Shown: positions 10,025-21,865, counted from the stretch's first letter. The stretch: DNA of 64,000 bases from Adineta ricciae (GCA_905250025.1 CAJNOJ010000004.1:930001-994000), one strand, 5' to 3'. Notes: generated by a model from the sequence alone, not told the origin. Program-made: numbers and translations.

Positions 10025-12938
10025 ATGGATGATGATCTTCGACCCGCACAAATTCGTCCTTTAGCTGGAACAACACGTCATCGTTTATGTGCCGGTCAAG
10101 TTTGTGTTAGTGTGGCTTCTTGTGTAAAAGAAATTATCGAAAATAGCTTGGATGCACATAGTACACGTTTACAATTGACATTCATTGCACATGGAGCAGA
10201 TCTAATTGAATTAGTTGACAATGGTGATGGCATACCGGAGCATGATTTTGATAAATTGGGTGAATAATGAAAGCGAAAGAAAGAATTATTTGAAGATAGA
10301 AATGGTTTTTGATTGTTAGGACTTCGGTATCATACATCGAAACTAAGCCAATTTGAAGATTTAGAACATGTGAATACATATGGATTTCGCGGTGAAGCGC
10401 TATCATCTATTTGTATCTACGCGTAGGTAGTGTTTTGTAGAAGTTTACAAATATCATCATTGAACAATTTAGAGATGTTACCATTGTTACGCGTCATACA
10501 TCTGCGTCGATTGGAACAAAATTAACTTTCGATAGTGAAGGACAAGTAGTTTCTCGTGTACCATGTCCTCGAGAGGTGAAACTTTCTATCATTAATCCGT
10601 CCGTAGCTTGTTGACTTTTCTACATCATAGACCGGTACAACCATATCGATTCGATCATTATTCGGACGTTTTCCTGTTCGACGCACTGAGCTACAAGCAC
10701 ATTCCAAACGAGAATTTTCTCAAGCATTAAACACTATTCAATCATTTGCGATTATCTCTCGACAAATACAATTCTTTCAAATATCTTCGTCAGCCGATAA
10801 CCATCCACCTTCACATCCATTGCTAACGTTAACTCCCTCAACTTCATTGAAAGACACATTAGCACAGATTTTCGGATCTAAAATACTTGAAAGTATTATT
10901 CGCGTTGATGATGATGATGATGATACTAATCAAGACTTCAAGGTCAATACTACAATTTTCATTTCAGTCAAATATTTCGTTTTCCTTCTAGTTCGATGGT
11001 TACATCTCTCGACCTCAACACGGTTCTGGTCGTTCGTCAGCTGATCGACAATACCTCTACGTGAACAATCGTCCCATCGATTGTGCACCTTTATTACGAG
11101 CAGTCAACGACATTTACCGACATTTCAATCCCAATCAATATCCTCTTGTTGTATTAAGTATTGAAGTACTCAATCGAAGTACCCTTGACATCAATTGTAC
11201 ACCAGACAAACGAACAGTTTTCGTTGAACATTTATCCGATATGTGTGATCGAATACGAGCGATTTTTACAAAATTATTCGAAACTAGTAGTAATGTCTAT
11301 ATTGGCTCAACTAAACGAACACAAGATACATCAGAAAGTAGTGATTTACCGACGCCACCAGCAAAACAAATGAAAATCGAACGTTTCACGAAAAAACCTG
11401 TAAGTGAACACAGATTATCGCTCTATGTTCAAACAAATCGTTTTCATTTCAGTCACAATCGTCCGATATTCCAATTCTGACAACAAAGAACCCACTATCG
11501 AAATTTTCTGCTCCTTTCAATACGGTATTGAATTCAACAAACAAATCTCACTTTCTTGATCTTCTTTCTCGTTTGTTAGATTCGTTCGACTGAAACATCG
11601 AGTCCGACTGCGTCAAAATTATCAACACAAGAACGTGCTCTCTTCACTTTTGAGTCACATAGTATCGCAAAAAGTACAACTGAGCTGTCACTTTCCGAGA
11701 ACGAAGACGAAGATCCCCATGAGACAACGCTTCTCCATGGAAGTCCATCGAAAAAAGATTTTCTCGATAAAATCAAACAACTCCGACAAAAAGACGAAGA
11801 GACTGAAGTATCTACGTCGCTCGATCACGATCTGCTAATGTACACGTCAACACCGGCAGTAAAAGAGAAGGCCAAACCAGCAGAAGTACCCAAAAGTATA
11901 GTAAGTTAAAATTTCGTAATGAGGCATTCGAGAACGACATTCTTTTCTAGCAAGTGACATCATACAATTCATGCGAGATCAAAGTCAAATTCGATATGGC
12001 GAAATTGAAAAAAAAGTATGAAGTTATGTCGCAAAACGAAGATGTTTCATCGGTGATTTCGGATCATCGTTTCAATATACACCTCGAAGAAGATCAGAAC
12101 GAAGAGGCTGAAGATGAACTTCGTCGACAAATTGATAAAACCGATTTTGAAAGGTAAAACCGCGTATTCTCTGTAGTAGAGAAAAAGCTCGTTTGAAAAT
12201 CTAGAATGTCCATTATCGGTCAATTCAATCGTGGGTTTATCTTAGTCACACTTGTTGACAATTCATCTCAATTATTCATCGTTGATCAGCACGCTGCAGA
12301 TGAAATCTACAATTTTCATCGTCTCTACGAACAAACAACTGTTAGTCGACAACCACTTCTTCTTCCAAAACCAATACCACTCGATCCATCTCGACAAGTT
12401 CTTCTACAGCAACACTTAGATCTCTTCAACCGTCTCGGGTACGTGCGCAGAGAAGTTTTCTTGAAAAGGAACATCACGAAGTGTTTGTTCCAGATTTGAA
12501 ATTGAAATTGATGAAAACGAACCTCGTATCGACCGTCGTTGTCGTGTACTTTCCTATCCAACTGTATCCGGTGCTCATTCATGTGTATTCGGTGTTGATG
12601 AAATCGATGAGATTCTTTCGCATTTATCTGACACAAGTCAACAAGCTCGACAAGAAGAACATTACGAATCATCTCGTCTACGCAAAGTCTTTGCATCCAA
12701 AGCATGTCGAATGTCAATTATGATCGGAACAGATTTGACGCAAAAACAAATGATATCAGTCGTTCGACATCTCGCACAATTAGCGAAACCATGGGTAAAG
12801 ATTCTCTTCAATGCCAATTCTTTCAAGAACTGATTTATTCTTTAGAACTGTCCTCATGGAAGACCAACCATTCGGCACGTGTCTAATCTTAGCGAAGCGA
12901 CAAAAGGCTTTCTTACTGATGACTATCATTCAATATAA
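10025..12938 (+). CDS. PMS2: PMS2 mismatch-repair MutL homologue
   Basis: Eleven exons (10025-10259, 10320-10422, 10473-10575, 10631-10942, 10992-11399, 11453-11524, 11580-11900, 11951-12153, 12205-12438, 12494-12794, 12846-12938) give 794 residues. The N-terminal GHKL ATPase shows [18 protein letters not shown] and GFRGEALSS; then [10 protein letters not shown], an acidic variable linker, and the MutL C-terminal domain with [25 protein letters not shown] and WNCPHGRPT. In eukaryotes PMS2 pairs with MLH1 and nicks DNA during mismatch repair in the nucleus. The metal-binding motif DQHA-X2-E-X4-E ends in His instead of Glu (codon CAT at 12317-12319); the first Glu and the CPHGRP motif are intact. 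The acceptor abutting the ATG suggests expression from a polycistron. Confidence 0.93.
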
Positions 12939-13221
12939 TCCAGAGTTTTATAGTTTTAATTCATGAATGAACTTATTTTTTGACAAAACCAAAAATTGAA
13001 TAAATATCTTTGACATAGAGAACACTTGTTAAGATATAGTGCCATTCAGCGCCCTCTACACGATTCCTGTGATACGAGCAGAGAAGTACCAATACCATAA
13101 GAATGGGGATAAGTACCGTATGTCCGTCTTGATCCTGAATCACCATCATTACCGACACGTCTACTTGCCAGAAGTACAGTTCTCATCTGCAAATCCCATC
13201 AGTCTTAATTTCATTTCTAAA

Positions 13222-16200
13222 ATGATGTCTTCATCAGCTGGCCCATTATCCTTACGAGATCGTCATATCGGTTAGTACTCCGAAAAAAATAACGACAAAC
13301 AAATAAATAAAAACATGACTATGATTTAGCTACGTTAAAGCAAATGCTCAACTTGAATGCTTCTTCATTGAGTGCATTGAAAACAACTGGAGAAGACTTA
13401 GCTTGGAAAGTGGTGATATACGATGAACTCGGTCAAGATATCATTGCACCGTTACTAACGGTTAAAGAATTACGTGATCTAGGTGTAACACTACACGTGT
13501 ATGTATTCTTTGAAAAGTCGAAACGATGAAAATCTGAGTGGAATTATTTCCTTTCAGGTCATTAAAATCAGAACGCGATCCGGTTGATGAAATTGCTGCT
13601 GTATATTTTATAATGCCAACAAAAGATAATATCAATCGTATAGCCAAAGTAAAACAGAGTGAAATTAGTTTTGTCTTCTTTTCAATGGGAATATTTAGGA
13701 CTTAGCTGATGGTTTGTATGAATCATACTACTTGAATTTTATTGCACCGATCCCGCGTGATCTTCTGGAGGAATTAGCTACGGCTGCATTAGAAACAAAT
13801 TCGCAACAGAGCATAACAAAAGTAAACATCATCTATTTCGATGAATGTCACCTTTTGCTTTCGGTTTCCGATAGATTTACGATCAATATCTGGATTTTAT
13901 CACACTAGAAGATGATTTGTTCTGTTTAAGACAAACAGGACGAAATAGTATTTCTTATTATGGTAAATAGAATTGTTCCATTTAAATGGAAATCACAATT
14001 ATCTTCTAGCATTGAATCGTCCACAAATGCGCGATGATGAAATGGATGCAATTATCACAACGATTGTCGATAGTCTATTTTCCGTGTGTGTAACCTTAGG
14101 TAGGCGAAACAGGGTTTGATGGGAAATAAACTTTCATTGGAATTGTATTTAGGTTCAGTACCAATTATTCGCTGTCCGAAAGGTGAAGCAGCTGAAATTA
14201 TAGGCGACGTAAGTCTTCGCCGATTTTCTTTAACATTTCTCTTCATTCTTCCTTGGAAATATTTAGAAACTGGATAAAAAACTGAGAGACAACTTACGTG
14301 ATCCTCGAAATAGTTTGTTCTCTTCGGATTCCATGGCAACGGGAGCTTTAAGGTTAGTAGTATAACCCTTCTGACTAATAATAATGTTTCATTCGATTGT
14401 TCTTGCTGTAGCTTCCAACGTCCACTTCTTGTGATATTGGATCGAAGCACAGATTTAGCTTCTCTTCTTCATCATACCTGGACGTATCAAGCCCTTGCTC
14501 ATGATATTTTCGTAAGTTTTCGTTTCCATACGGTTTGATTTGGCAATGATTAATACGTCTAGGATTTTAAATTGAACCGAGTGGAATTCGAAGAAGTTGA
14601 TGAATCGGTTGTGTTAAATGATGGACAGCATCCAAAGAAAAAACGTTCGTATGATTTAATACCAACAGATCTATTTTGGAAACAACAAAAGGGAAAGTAA
14701 AAGGAATTGAATTGTGAATGATTAGAATAATTCACGTCCATGTTTTTAGTCCTTTTCCAAAAGTTGCGGAAGCTATACAGGAAGATATCGAACGATATCG
14801 TCAATCGGAAGACGAAATTAAACGACTTAAATCCCAATTAGTGTGTTTTCTAACTTCGATATGTTTTTTTCATCAAAATTCGATTTCGGTTTTCATAGGG
14901 TATTCAAGGCGATGCTCAAGATCTAGCAATTAGTTTACTGAATGATACTACAAATCGATTAACAAGTGCAGTGAGTTCGTTGCCAGAACTATTGGAAAAA
15001 AAACGTTTGCTCGATGCGCATACAAACATTGCGACTGCTGTTCTGGATGAAATTAAAGTAATCCATCACATGGTTCGCTGTTATTGACATCTCTTTCTTT
15101 CGATAAATACTTTTAGCGACGAAAGTTGGACGTTTTCTATGAAACTGAAGAAAAACTAATGAGTAAACAAGTACAAGTAAGTATTCATTAGAAAAAAAAT
15201 GAATCGATTCATATTTTAAAACTTCAATAGGAAAAATCGCTTATGGAAGTTCTTTCGGATCCTGCTGGTAAATGACATGAATTTCGTTCCGTCTCGATGT
15301 CAATCATCTCTTTCTTTTTAGCTGGGACACCGGAAGATAAGCTTCGTCTATTTCTAATTCACTACATTTGCACACCAACAATGACACAAGTATGAGAGAC
15401 TTACTGTCCTTCATTCTCTAAGAATCTCATTCTTGCATTTCTAGACTGAACTTGATCAATATACAGCAGTATTGCGAGGATCAAACTGTACCTGTTTAGA
15501 TGCAATTTCATACATCAAACGTTGGAAAAGCATTAGTAAAATAAGTATTGTTTCACAAGCACGAGAAGCTGGAACGACGACAACTATGGGGTAAGAAATT
15601 GAATTTGTATATTGTACTTGACAGATGTTAGATTCACGGTCCTGAGAGAAGTACGATGCAATAAGGTCTGAATTCTAGACATTATAGATTCTTTTTTTGT
15701 TTAAATAATACTTCTCAGACTCATAGAATGTTTACATTAAGGTTATATTTTATTTAGAATGTTTTCAAATTTGGTCAATAAGGCATCGAAATTTGCAATG
15801 GAAGGTGTAAAGAATCTTGTTATTAAGCAATACGTAAATCGACATTTCTCTTTAATTATAAATCGATCGAAGCGACTGTACTGTCTTTCAGAAACTTCCC
15901 GTAACGAAGATCGTTGACAATCTTATGGAATGTCGTTCATCGCCTGAAACTGACGACTACCGTTATTTCGATCCTAAATTACTCCGATCAACTGACGCGT
16001 AAGTGGAAACAATCTCTTTGATTTTCATCTTAGAGTCATACCGATCAAAATTGGATCTATTCTTATCTTTTTCTTTCAATAGCTATTCTTTGCATGAGGA
16101 ACAGTAAGCTATACAATCCGAGCTAGTTAATAGACTAATATTGACAAAATCAAATCAATTTTTCAACAAATATACTCGCCTTTTTTTCTCGACTGTTTCA

Positions 16201-16469
16201 GTGCAAATATCGCTCGTAATCGTCAAAGTTTCAATGATGCCATTGTCTTCATGGTTGGTGGTGGTAACTATATTGAATATCAAAATTTACAAGATTATGT
16301 TAAACCACGTCCACCCGCACCACCCAGGCGCATTGTCTACGGCTGCACAGAACTGGTCAATGCATCGCAATTTCTTGAACAAGTAAAGATGTTGCTGTTT
16401 TAAATGAGAAATCTAACGATTGTTTTGTTTTCTTGAATGTTTCAGCTAGCCAAACTGGGTGAATCATAA
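13222..16469 (+). CDS. SCFD1: SCFD1/SLY1 Sec1-Munc18 family vesicle fusion factor
   Basis: About fifteen small exons separated by 45-60 base introns, from ATG at 13222 to TAA at 16467-16469. The start [17 protein letters not shown] is followed by [77 protein letters not shown] and, near the C-terminus, [16 protein letters not shown] and [20 protein letters not shown]. These are the landmarks of Sly1, which binds syntaxin-5-type SNAREs and drives ER-Golgi membrane fusion. Length is close to the family norm of about 640 residues. One intron (15591-15757, 167 bases) is about three times the usual size here. The 283-base gap from PMS2 on the same strand leaves open whether it shares a transcript. 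Confidence 0.92.
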
Positions 16470-16641
16470 TCGTTATATTTATTCTTATTCTTAGGAGTCT
16501 CTTACACTTTTCCTTTTCCTTTGGGTTGTTGTTGTGAATAAATTATTATGATTCTTGTTTTAAATGCTATTTTTCTCTCTCTTCATTTTATCCATTTTTA
16601 GATCATTCACCCTCGTTTTCTGTCATCTGTTTGGAATCAAA

Positions 16642-17319
16642 ATGGTACGTAAATGAAAGCACGGCAATACATACTCATTTCGTCTTTGTTTTTTCTAGTC
16701 AAAAAATTTCAAAGAAGAAGAAATCGATAGTAGGTCATCTGTTATGATCGTTGACAATCAATTATTCTCGAATGTATATAGATTTTCGTCAATGTTTTCA
16801 ATTATTTGCTCCTCAGGGTCATGTTGACACACCGGATAAATTATGTTTTATAATGCGATCGTTGAGCATGGCACCAACGATTGTCGAACTGAAACGTTAT
16901 TTTGCGAAATATCGAAAAGGTACTGAGAAAAAAAAGTGAAAAAAGAAGAATCTGAGGTGATTGGTTCTTGTAGATAGTGGTGTTGTCGAATTCGACGATT
17001 TCCTGAAAATCGTTTTGGAGCATCGTTCAACTGAAAATACCGCGAACGAAATCTTAGCTGCATTTCAACAATATGATACACAACGACTTGGTTACATCGA
17101 TTCTAAACAATTGAAATACATATTAACACATACAGGCGAGAAATTAACTGATCGAGATGGTAAATTACACAATACAGTTGAATGCTTGAATGTTTTTTTC
17201 TTCTTCTTGTCTTAATAGTTGAACTCATGCTTCGTGAATTAAATGTTGGTTCGGACGGTCGTGTTTTCTATGACACTCTTGTTCATATGATGACACAACC
17301 ATTAGCTGCACGTCGTTAG
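16642..17319 (+). CDS. CALML4: Calmodulin-like protein, CALML4-type
   Basis: Exons 16642-16644, 16699-16729, 16782-16919, 16974-17159 and 17219-17319 give about 152 residues. The first coding exon is only the ATG, which is followed directly by a GTACGT donor; an intron right after the initiator is a known feature of calmodulin-family genes. The protein begins SKNFKEEEID and has four EF-hand-like units (FRQCFQLFAPQG, DSGVVEFDDFLKIV, AAFQQYDTQRLGYIDSKQL, LRELNVGSDGRVFYDTL). The loops have lost most acidic ligands, so strong calcium binding is unlikely. Wording such as LTHTGEKLTDRDVELMLRELN matches CALML4, a myosin light-chain-like protein of microvilli in vertebrates. Ends LAARR. Confidence 0.8.
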
Positions 17320-17896
17320 CCGAATGGTATCTCTTCATAGCAAAATTTAAGTATTGACAGAAAGCATTCCATTTGAATCTAATATAAACAGCTTACTAAT
17401 ACTCATTGCAATCTACTCGGGATTTTAGTGACAAAAGAAAATAAATTGTTCCAATTTTTTTGCCTCTTTTTTTTCGGTTGTACTTTTTATCTTAATTTCT
17501 TTTTAATAAATCGACTTTTTATTACGAATATTCGTAGAGAAAAAGATTTGTTCGTTATTATCCAAAGATTAACGTGTCAACGGAAGATTTTCGCCATTAG
17601 ACAGGAGGAATCTTTCATTGATCACTTCTGACGATCCATTTCACTTTATATAAATCAAAACTTTTCTTTAAATTGGTTTCCGTAGTTATTTTGATGAATC
17701 GTGTGTTGAGTAGACGAGTTTTTTCCCAAAGAAAAATGTCGTGTCAATAGAAACAGGAAAAATATTGTATGTGCCTACAAGTGTCGCGGTGAATACTATT
17801 TCTTGAATCGTCTGACAGTTTTTCTCCACAATTACTAATAGGAACTCCTTCCTTTTCTTTATCAATTGAAGAAAATGAAACATTCGTTTAGCTAAA
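17320..17896. other. Intergenic region, T-rich
   Basis: No coding exon recognised. It holds T-rich runs (around 17455-17475) and ends with an acceptor-like ATTCGTTTAG, five bases before the TPR gene start codon. Confidence 0.5.
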
Positions 17897-20407
17897 ATGG
17901 CAGACAACGCAGAACTCAACACTGGTCTTGCATATGCTCGAGATAAACAATATGAGAATGCTGCAAAAAAGTTCACTTCGATAATTGATGAAGATTCAAC
18001 GTATGCGGATGCTTTCTTCTATCGTGGATGTGTATATATTCATCTTGGTGAATACGAAAAAGCCGTAAAGGACTTCAATGAAGCTCTTTCTTCAATCAAA
18101 CTCTCACAGACACACGAACTACCGGCATTGTATAAACGTGGTTATGCAAATCTTAAACTAAACCAATTGGATTTCGCTTTAGACGATTATCGGCAGTACA
18201 TAAATCAATGTCAAAGTCGCACGGAAACAAAGAATTTTGTTCACAAAGGACTTTTTCAGATGGGAATTATCTATGAAGCATTGAATGAACATAGTTTAGC
18301 TGTAGTTCATTTCACTGAAGCTATTGCAGCCAGTAAAGATACTGAAGAAGATAAGCAAAGATTATATTATTTATACCGTGGACGTGCGTATGCATGCTGT
18401 GCAAAATATAATGAAGCACAAAAAGATCTTGGTTTGGTTATTGAAGAGAGTAAAGATTCGTTTATTAGAGGTTGTGCATACAATGAATTAGGTAGACATG
18501 TCAATGCACGCGACGAATATGATAAATTATTACGACCAAACAAGAATGAATCGAAATTATTTCAAACATCTCATGATCAAATTCTATTCCGACGTGGTCT
18601 CACCAACGATCGTCTTAAATTACATGAACAGGCATTATCTGATTTTCAATCTGCGTTAAATTACTCATCACAAGAACCAAATTCATCGAAGATTACTGAT
18701 CGAATATTTTTTCGGCAAGGTATGTCTAGTATGGCATTAAACAATCCGCACGAAGCATTAATTCATTTCAATAAATCAATTGAACTTAATAAAAGTCAAT
18801 CCGACGTGTTTTATGCACGTAGTATGCTTCTTTATACACTTGGTCGATATGATGCAGCAATTTATGATCAACACCAAGCAATGGAACTTCATAGAAAATC
18901 TTCACCATTGGCACCGACATATAAAACAGTATTCTATACGAGTAGATATGGTGTTAGTCCTACGAACTATGCTTATTATAATAGTCGAATACACGAAACT
19001 GAAAATCTGCTGAAGCGCGATCAAGATATTGGAAGGAAAGCGATGTTTCATCGAATAATTGCTGAGTATTTACAGAAGCAAGCGTCATACACAAATGATT
19101 CATTATCGTTATGTAAATCAGCACGTGGGCATATCAAAAATGCATGTAAACTATTACATGATTTGCAAATCGAAGATTCTATTGCTCTTTCTGTTAACAA
19201 TTTATGCCAAGCTCAATATCTTACTGAGAAATATCGCAATCAAAAGGTTCCCGTGTCCATTATGGAAGATTATATTAAATATCAAATCGAAATTGTTAAA
19301 GGAATGAGCAATTTGTTTGATGAACGTATTGTTAAAAAAGATTGGAGCAATTTGATTAAAGCATTAAACGATGAACGTGATAAATCAAATATGCAACAAA
19401 TATGTCATTTGGATCAAATTCGATATGTATTTATTCAAGAGCAATTAGACAAGGTTGATATAATACAGGAAACAATGAAGAAATTTGCTGAGTCACCTGC
19501 GCAACAAGAATTCTATACATTTTTAGTTATTCGTTTAGTAAATCTATTCGATGCTGTTCGTGTAGCTAGTACAAGTATTTTTTCACATTCATTACAGGGC
19601 AAGTTCACTCAAGTGTCGTGGATATTCAAGCTTTTCAAGGAAATAGTTGAATTTGCACCGATCGGATCAGGAAGTGTCTCAAAGATATTTGGCAAAAGTG
19701 AAAGTGGTTTTAAAAAATTAGATGAAAAACGAATTACACATACACTGGAGCGTATGGGAAGCTTAGGTATTCAAAAACAATTCAATGAAACGGCTAATGC
19801 GATTGCTGTAGAATTAACTATTATGTACGAAGATCAAATTAAAAGATTTCCGACAAAAGCAGACGAGAATACCCCTCCTGTCGGTGCTACTAACGACGAT
19901 CAACAACAACAAAGCAAGTGTTGTTTTAAATGTGAAAATTGTTTTAAGAGACAATATCATTGTTTATGTCGACAAAAAGAAAGTCTGTTTAACGAAGCTA
20001 AACAAACAATGATACAAACGATTGTTGAATATGGAGTTAGATCAACTTTAAATTGTCTTGTAGATCTTTCAGTGACAAGCATTAAAGATCTCAAAGATGT
20101 ACAAAATGTGTTCGTTAGTGGGGTATGTCGACCACCGGAACTGAATCTCGTTGATTCATTTATGCTTAAGAATGTATTAAAGCCTAAAGACGCTGTGGAC
20201 GTTAATGAATGTTGGAATGTATATGAGTTCTTTCGACGACCAGCAATTCGTTTTAAAAATGGGACAGTGAAAGCCCTAAGAGAGACAGATCCAGCAAAAT
20301 ATGGCTGCCGAAAACCAACATCCGAAGAGGAAGAATTACTACGAACTGAACCTAAGGAACTAGATAAATATGGTTTTAAAATAATTATTAAACCTGAATC
20401 ATCATAA
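17897..20407 (+). CDS. Large intronless tetratricopeptide-repeat protein
   Basis: One uninterrupted frame of 836 residues, unusual beside intron-rich neighbours. The first about 350 residues are TPR units: ADAFFYRGCVYIHLGEYEKA, PALYKRGYANLKLNQLDFAL, GLFQMGIIYEALNEHSLAV, YLYRGRAYACCAKYNEA, ILFRRGLTNDRLKLHEQAL, IFFRQGMSSMALNNPHEAL, VFYARSMLLYTLGRYDAA. The remaining about 480 residues are helical and charged, with a Cys cluster CCFKCENCFKRQYHCLC near residue 675 that could bind zinc. A Gly/Ser stretch FAPIGSGSVSKIFG lies near residue 595. I do not recognise the C-terminal family. A scaffold role is inferred only from the TPRs. Lack of introns suggests a retrogene or a lineage-expanded family. 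It is convergent with the next gene, with 21 bases between stop codons. Confidence 0.8.
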   Translation: MADNAELNTGLAYARDKQYENAAKKFTSIIDEDSTYADAFFYRGCVYIHLGEYEKAVKDFNEALSSIKLSQTHELPALYKRGYANLKLNQLDFALDDYRQYINQCQSRTETKNFVHKGLFQMGIIYEALNEHSLAVVHFTEAIAASKDTEEDKQRLYYLYRGRAYACCAKYNEAQKDLGLVIEESKDSFIRGCAYNELGRHVNARDEYDKLLRPNKNESKLFQTSHDQILFRRGLTNDRLKLHEQALSDFQSALNYSSQEPNSSKITDRIFFRQGMSSMALNNPHEALIHFNKSIELNKSQSDVFYARSMLLYTLGRYDAAIYDQHQAMELHRKSSPLAPTYKTVFYTSRYGVSPTNYAYYNSRIHETENLLKRDQDIGRKAMFHRIIAEYLQKQASYTNDSLSLCKSARGHIKNACKLLHDLQIEDSIALSVNNLCQAQYLTEKYRNQKVPVSIMEDYIKYQIEIVKGMSNLFDERIVKKDWSNLIKALNDERDKSNMQQICHLDQIRYVFIQEQLDKVDIIQETMKKFAESPAQQEFYTFLVIRLVNLFDAVRVASTSIFSHSLQGKFTQVSWIFKLFKEIVEFAPIGSGSVSKIFGKSESGFKKLDEKRITHTLERMGSLGIQKQFNETANAIAVELTIMYEDQIKRFPTKADENTPPVGATNDDQQQQSKCCFKCENCFKRQYHCLCRQKESLFNEAKQTMIQTIVEYGVRSTLNCLVDLSVTSIKDLKDVQNVFVSGVCRPPELNLVDSFMLKNVLKPKDAVDVNECWNVYEFFRRPAIRFKNGTVKALRETDPAKYGCRKPTSEEEELLRTEPKELDKYGFKIIIKPESS

Positions 20408-20428
20408 ATTTATTTTTCTAAGTAGACT

Positions 20429-21865
20429 TTAGTTCCATTCATTTTCATCACAAATATAGAACATTGGCAAAGCTTCGATAAATGGCATAATTACTTGGAG
20501 TTCTTTTGTATTCAGATCATCACAAAGTAGATCTTTTTTAGAATAGAAATTTTCTTCTGATGACAGGAGTGATGTTGTTGTTGGTTGCTGATTTGACTTG
20601 CGATTAAAATTATTTAAGGGATTTTCCTTGACAGATTGTTGTAACTCAAGAATCTTTTGATCTTTGTATGTTTCACTTTCCTGAATGGGTCGACCGACTA
20701 GTTGATGGTCTGATTTGTTTTCCAGCAAACTCTTAATTTGATCAGAAAAGGTTTGGTATTGCTGTTGCAATCGTTCTTCGATATCAGCAAATATTTGCGA
20801 AATTCTCTGCTCGCTTAGGTTTCGTTCGTTTAGTTCAAGCATTGGCTCTAACTTTTCCGTGGCTTGACTCTGTTGTGGTGCCGTTTGATGATGATTAATA
20901 TGACGAGGGCGATTTTCAAGTCGTGCAAGACGTTCTTCAATTAGAACGAGATTAGATGGCGAAGGGAAAATTTTTAGTTGATGTTCAAGATCGTTGAGAC
21001 GTTGTTCAAAATGGTTGTTCATTTGTGATACCGATCCTTGGCTAGATTTTGCAGGGCGAATGAGTTCTTTTCCCGTTGATTGGGTTAGTACGCTCAATTG
21101 ATCGTGGAATGAATTATTCGTATTGATTGTTTCATTAGCTGATTGATGATCATCAGTATGAACAAGAGAATTCGGAAGCTTTTCTAATCTTGTTAATGAA
21201 TGATTCGATTGTATTTTTACTTTCTCATTAGTATCACGAATCGGTTCTCGGGCAATATCCTTATCAACTGCACCTTGAAATAATCCACCTGGTAAGCTAC
21301 GTAAAGACATTTCAAGGTTTAAAACGCGATCATGTAATTCTTTGACATTGATCGATTTCTGGTTCGAGTGTTGTACTTGTTGATTATGTTTTTCAGAAGA
21401 TTTTCTTTGATCATGAAATTTTTCAAATTGACGATGAAGTTTGTCGACACGTTGTCTTTCTTCTTCATATTTTCTGTTTAATATTGTTTGTTGTTCTTCT
21501 AAATGAGCCATTCTTTCAAGATCGCCATCGGTTTCCTCTATATTGAATTTTCGTTTCAAACTGATCAGTTCGTTTATCAGTCCATCGAGTTGTTGTCGCA
21601 TGTCATTGACTTCAGTTGATGATCGAACATTAGATTCATCAGAACTTTGCTGTTGATGGGAATCACGATCAGCGTTAATTCGAGGCAATGACGCTCTAGA
21701 AATCAAAAGGAATTTTCCTTCATTGAATGTAATGCACATACGACTTCGATGGTCTAGTCGAACTTTTTGTCGCACTGAAATGATTGACAGAAACTGGTTT
21801 AGTTGGATCCTACAACAAAAAGAAATCAATGTAATGATTGAAACTTGCGGTATTCGTAGTGACAC
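20429..21865 (-). CDS. Coiled-coil protein of unknown family, 5' end unresolved
   Basis: A long minus-strand frame rich in heptads: MRQQLDGLINELISLKRKF, HLEEQQTILNRKYEEERQRV, LHDRVLNLEMSLRSL, QRLNDLEHQLKIF, RISQIFADIEERLQQQYQTF, separated by Ser/Asn/Gln-rich spacers. It ends FYICDENEWN. The segment before the coils (VRLDHRSRMCITFNEGKFLLIS) looks like beta strands of a small globular domain. No in-frame ATG starts the frame; a further open stretch (DGYLHDGRTQIVSVTTNTA) continues beyond 21865 in another phase toward the degenerate repeat, so at least one more 5' exon is likely. Possible centriolar or cytoskeletal role is a guess from coils alone. Convergent with the TPR gene. Confidence 0.65.
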   Translation of the reverse strand: MSLRIPQVSIITLISFCCRIQLNQFLSIISVRQKVRLDHRSRMCITFNEGKFLLISRASLPRINADRDSHQQQSSDESNVRSSTEVNDMRQQLDGLINELISLKRKFNIEETDGDLERMAHLEEQQTILNRKYEEERQRVDKLHRQFEKFHDQRKSSEKHNQQVQHSNQKSINVKELHDRVLNLEMSLRSLPGGLFQGAVDKDIAREPIRDTNEKVKIQSNHSLTRLEKLPNSLVHTDDHQSANETINTNNSFHDQLSVLTQSTGKELIRPAKSSQGSVSQMNNHFEQRLNDLEHQLKIFPSPSNLVLIEERLARLENRPRHINHHQTAPQQSQATEKLEPMLELNERNLSEQRISQIFADIEERLQQQYQTFSDQIKSLLENKSDHQLVGRPIQESETYKDQKILELQQSVKENPLNNFNRKSNQQPTTTSLLSSEENFYSKKDLLCDDLNTKELQVIMPFIEALPMFYICDENEWN

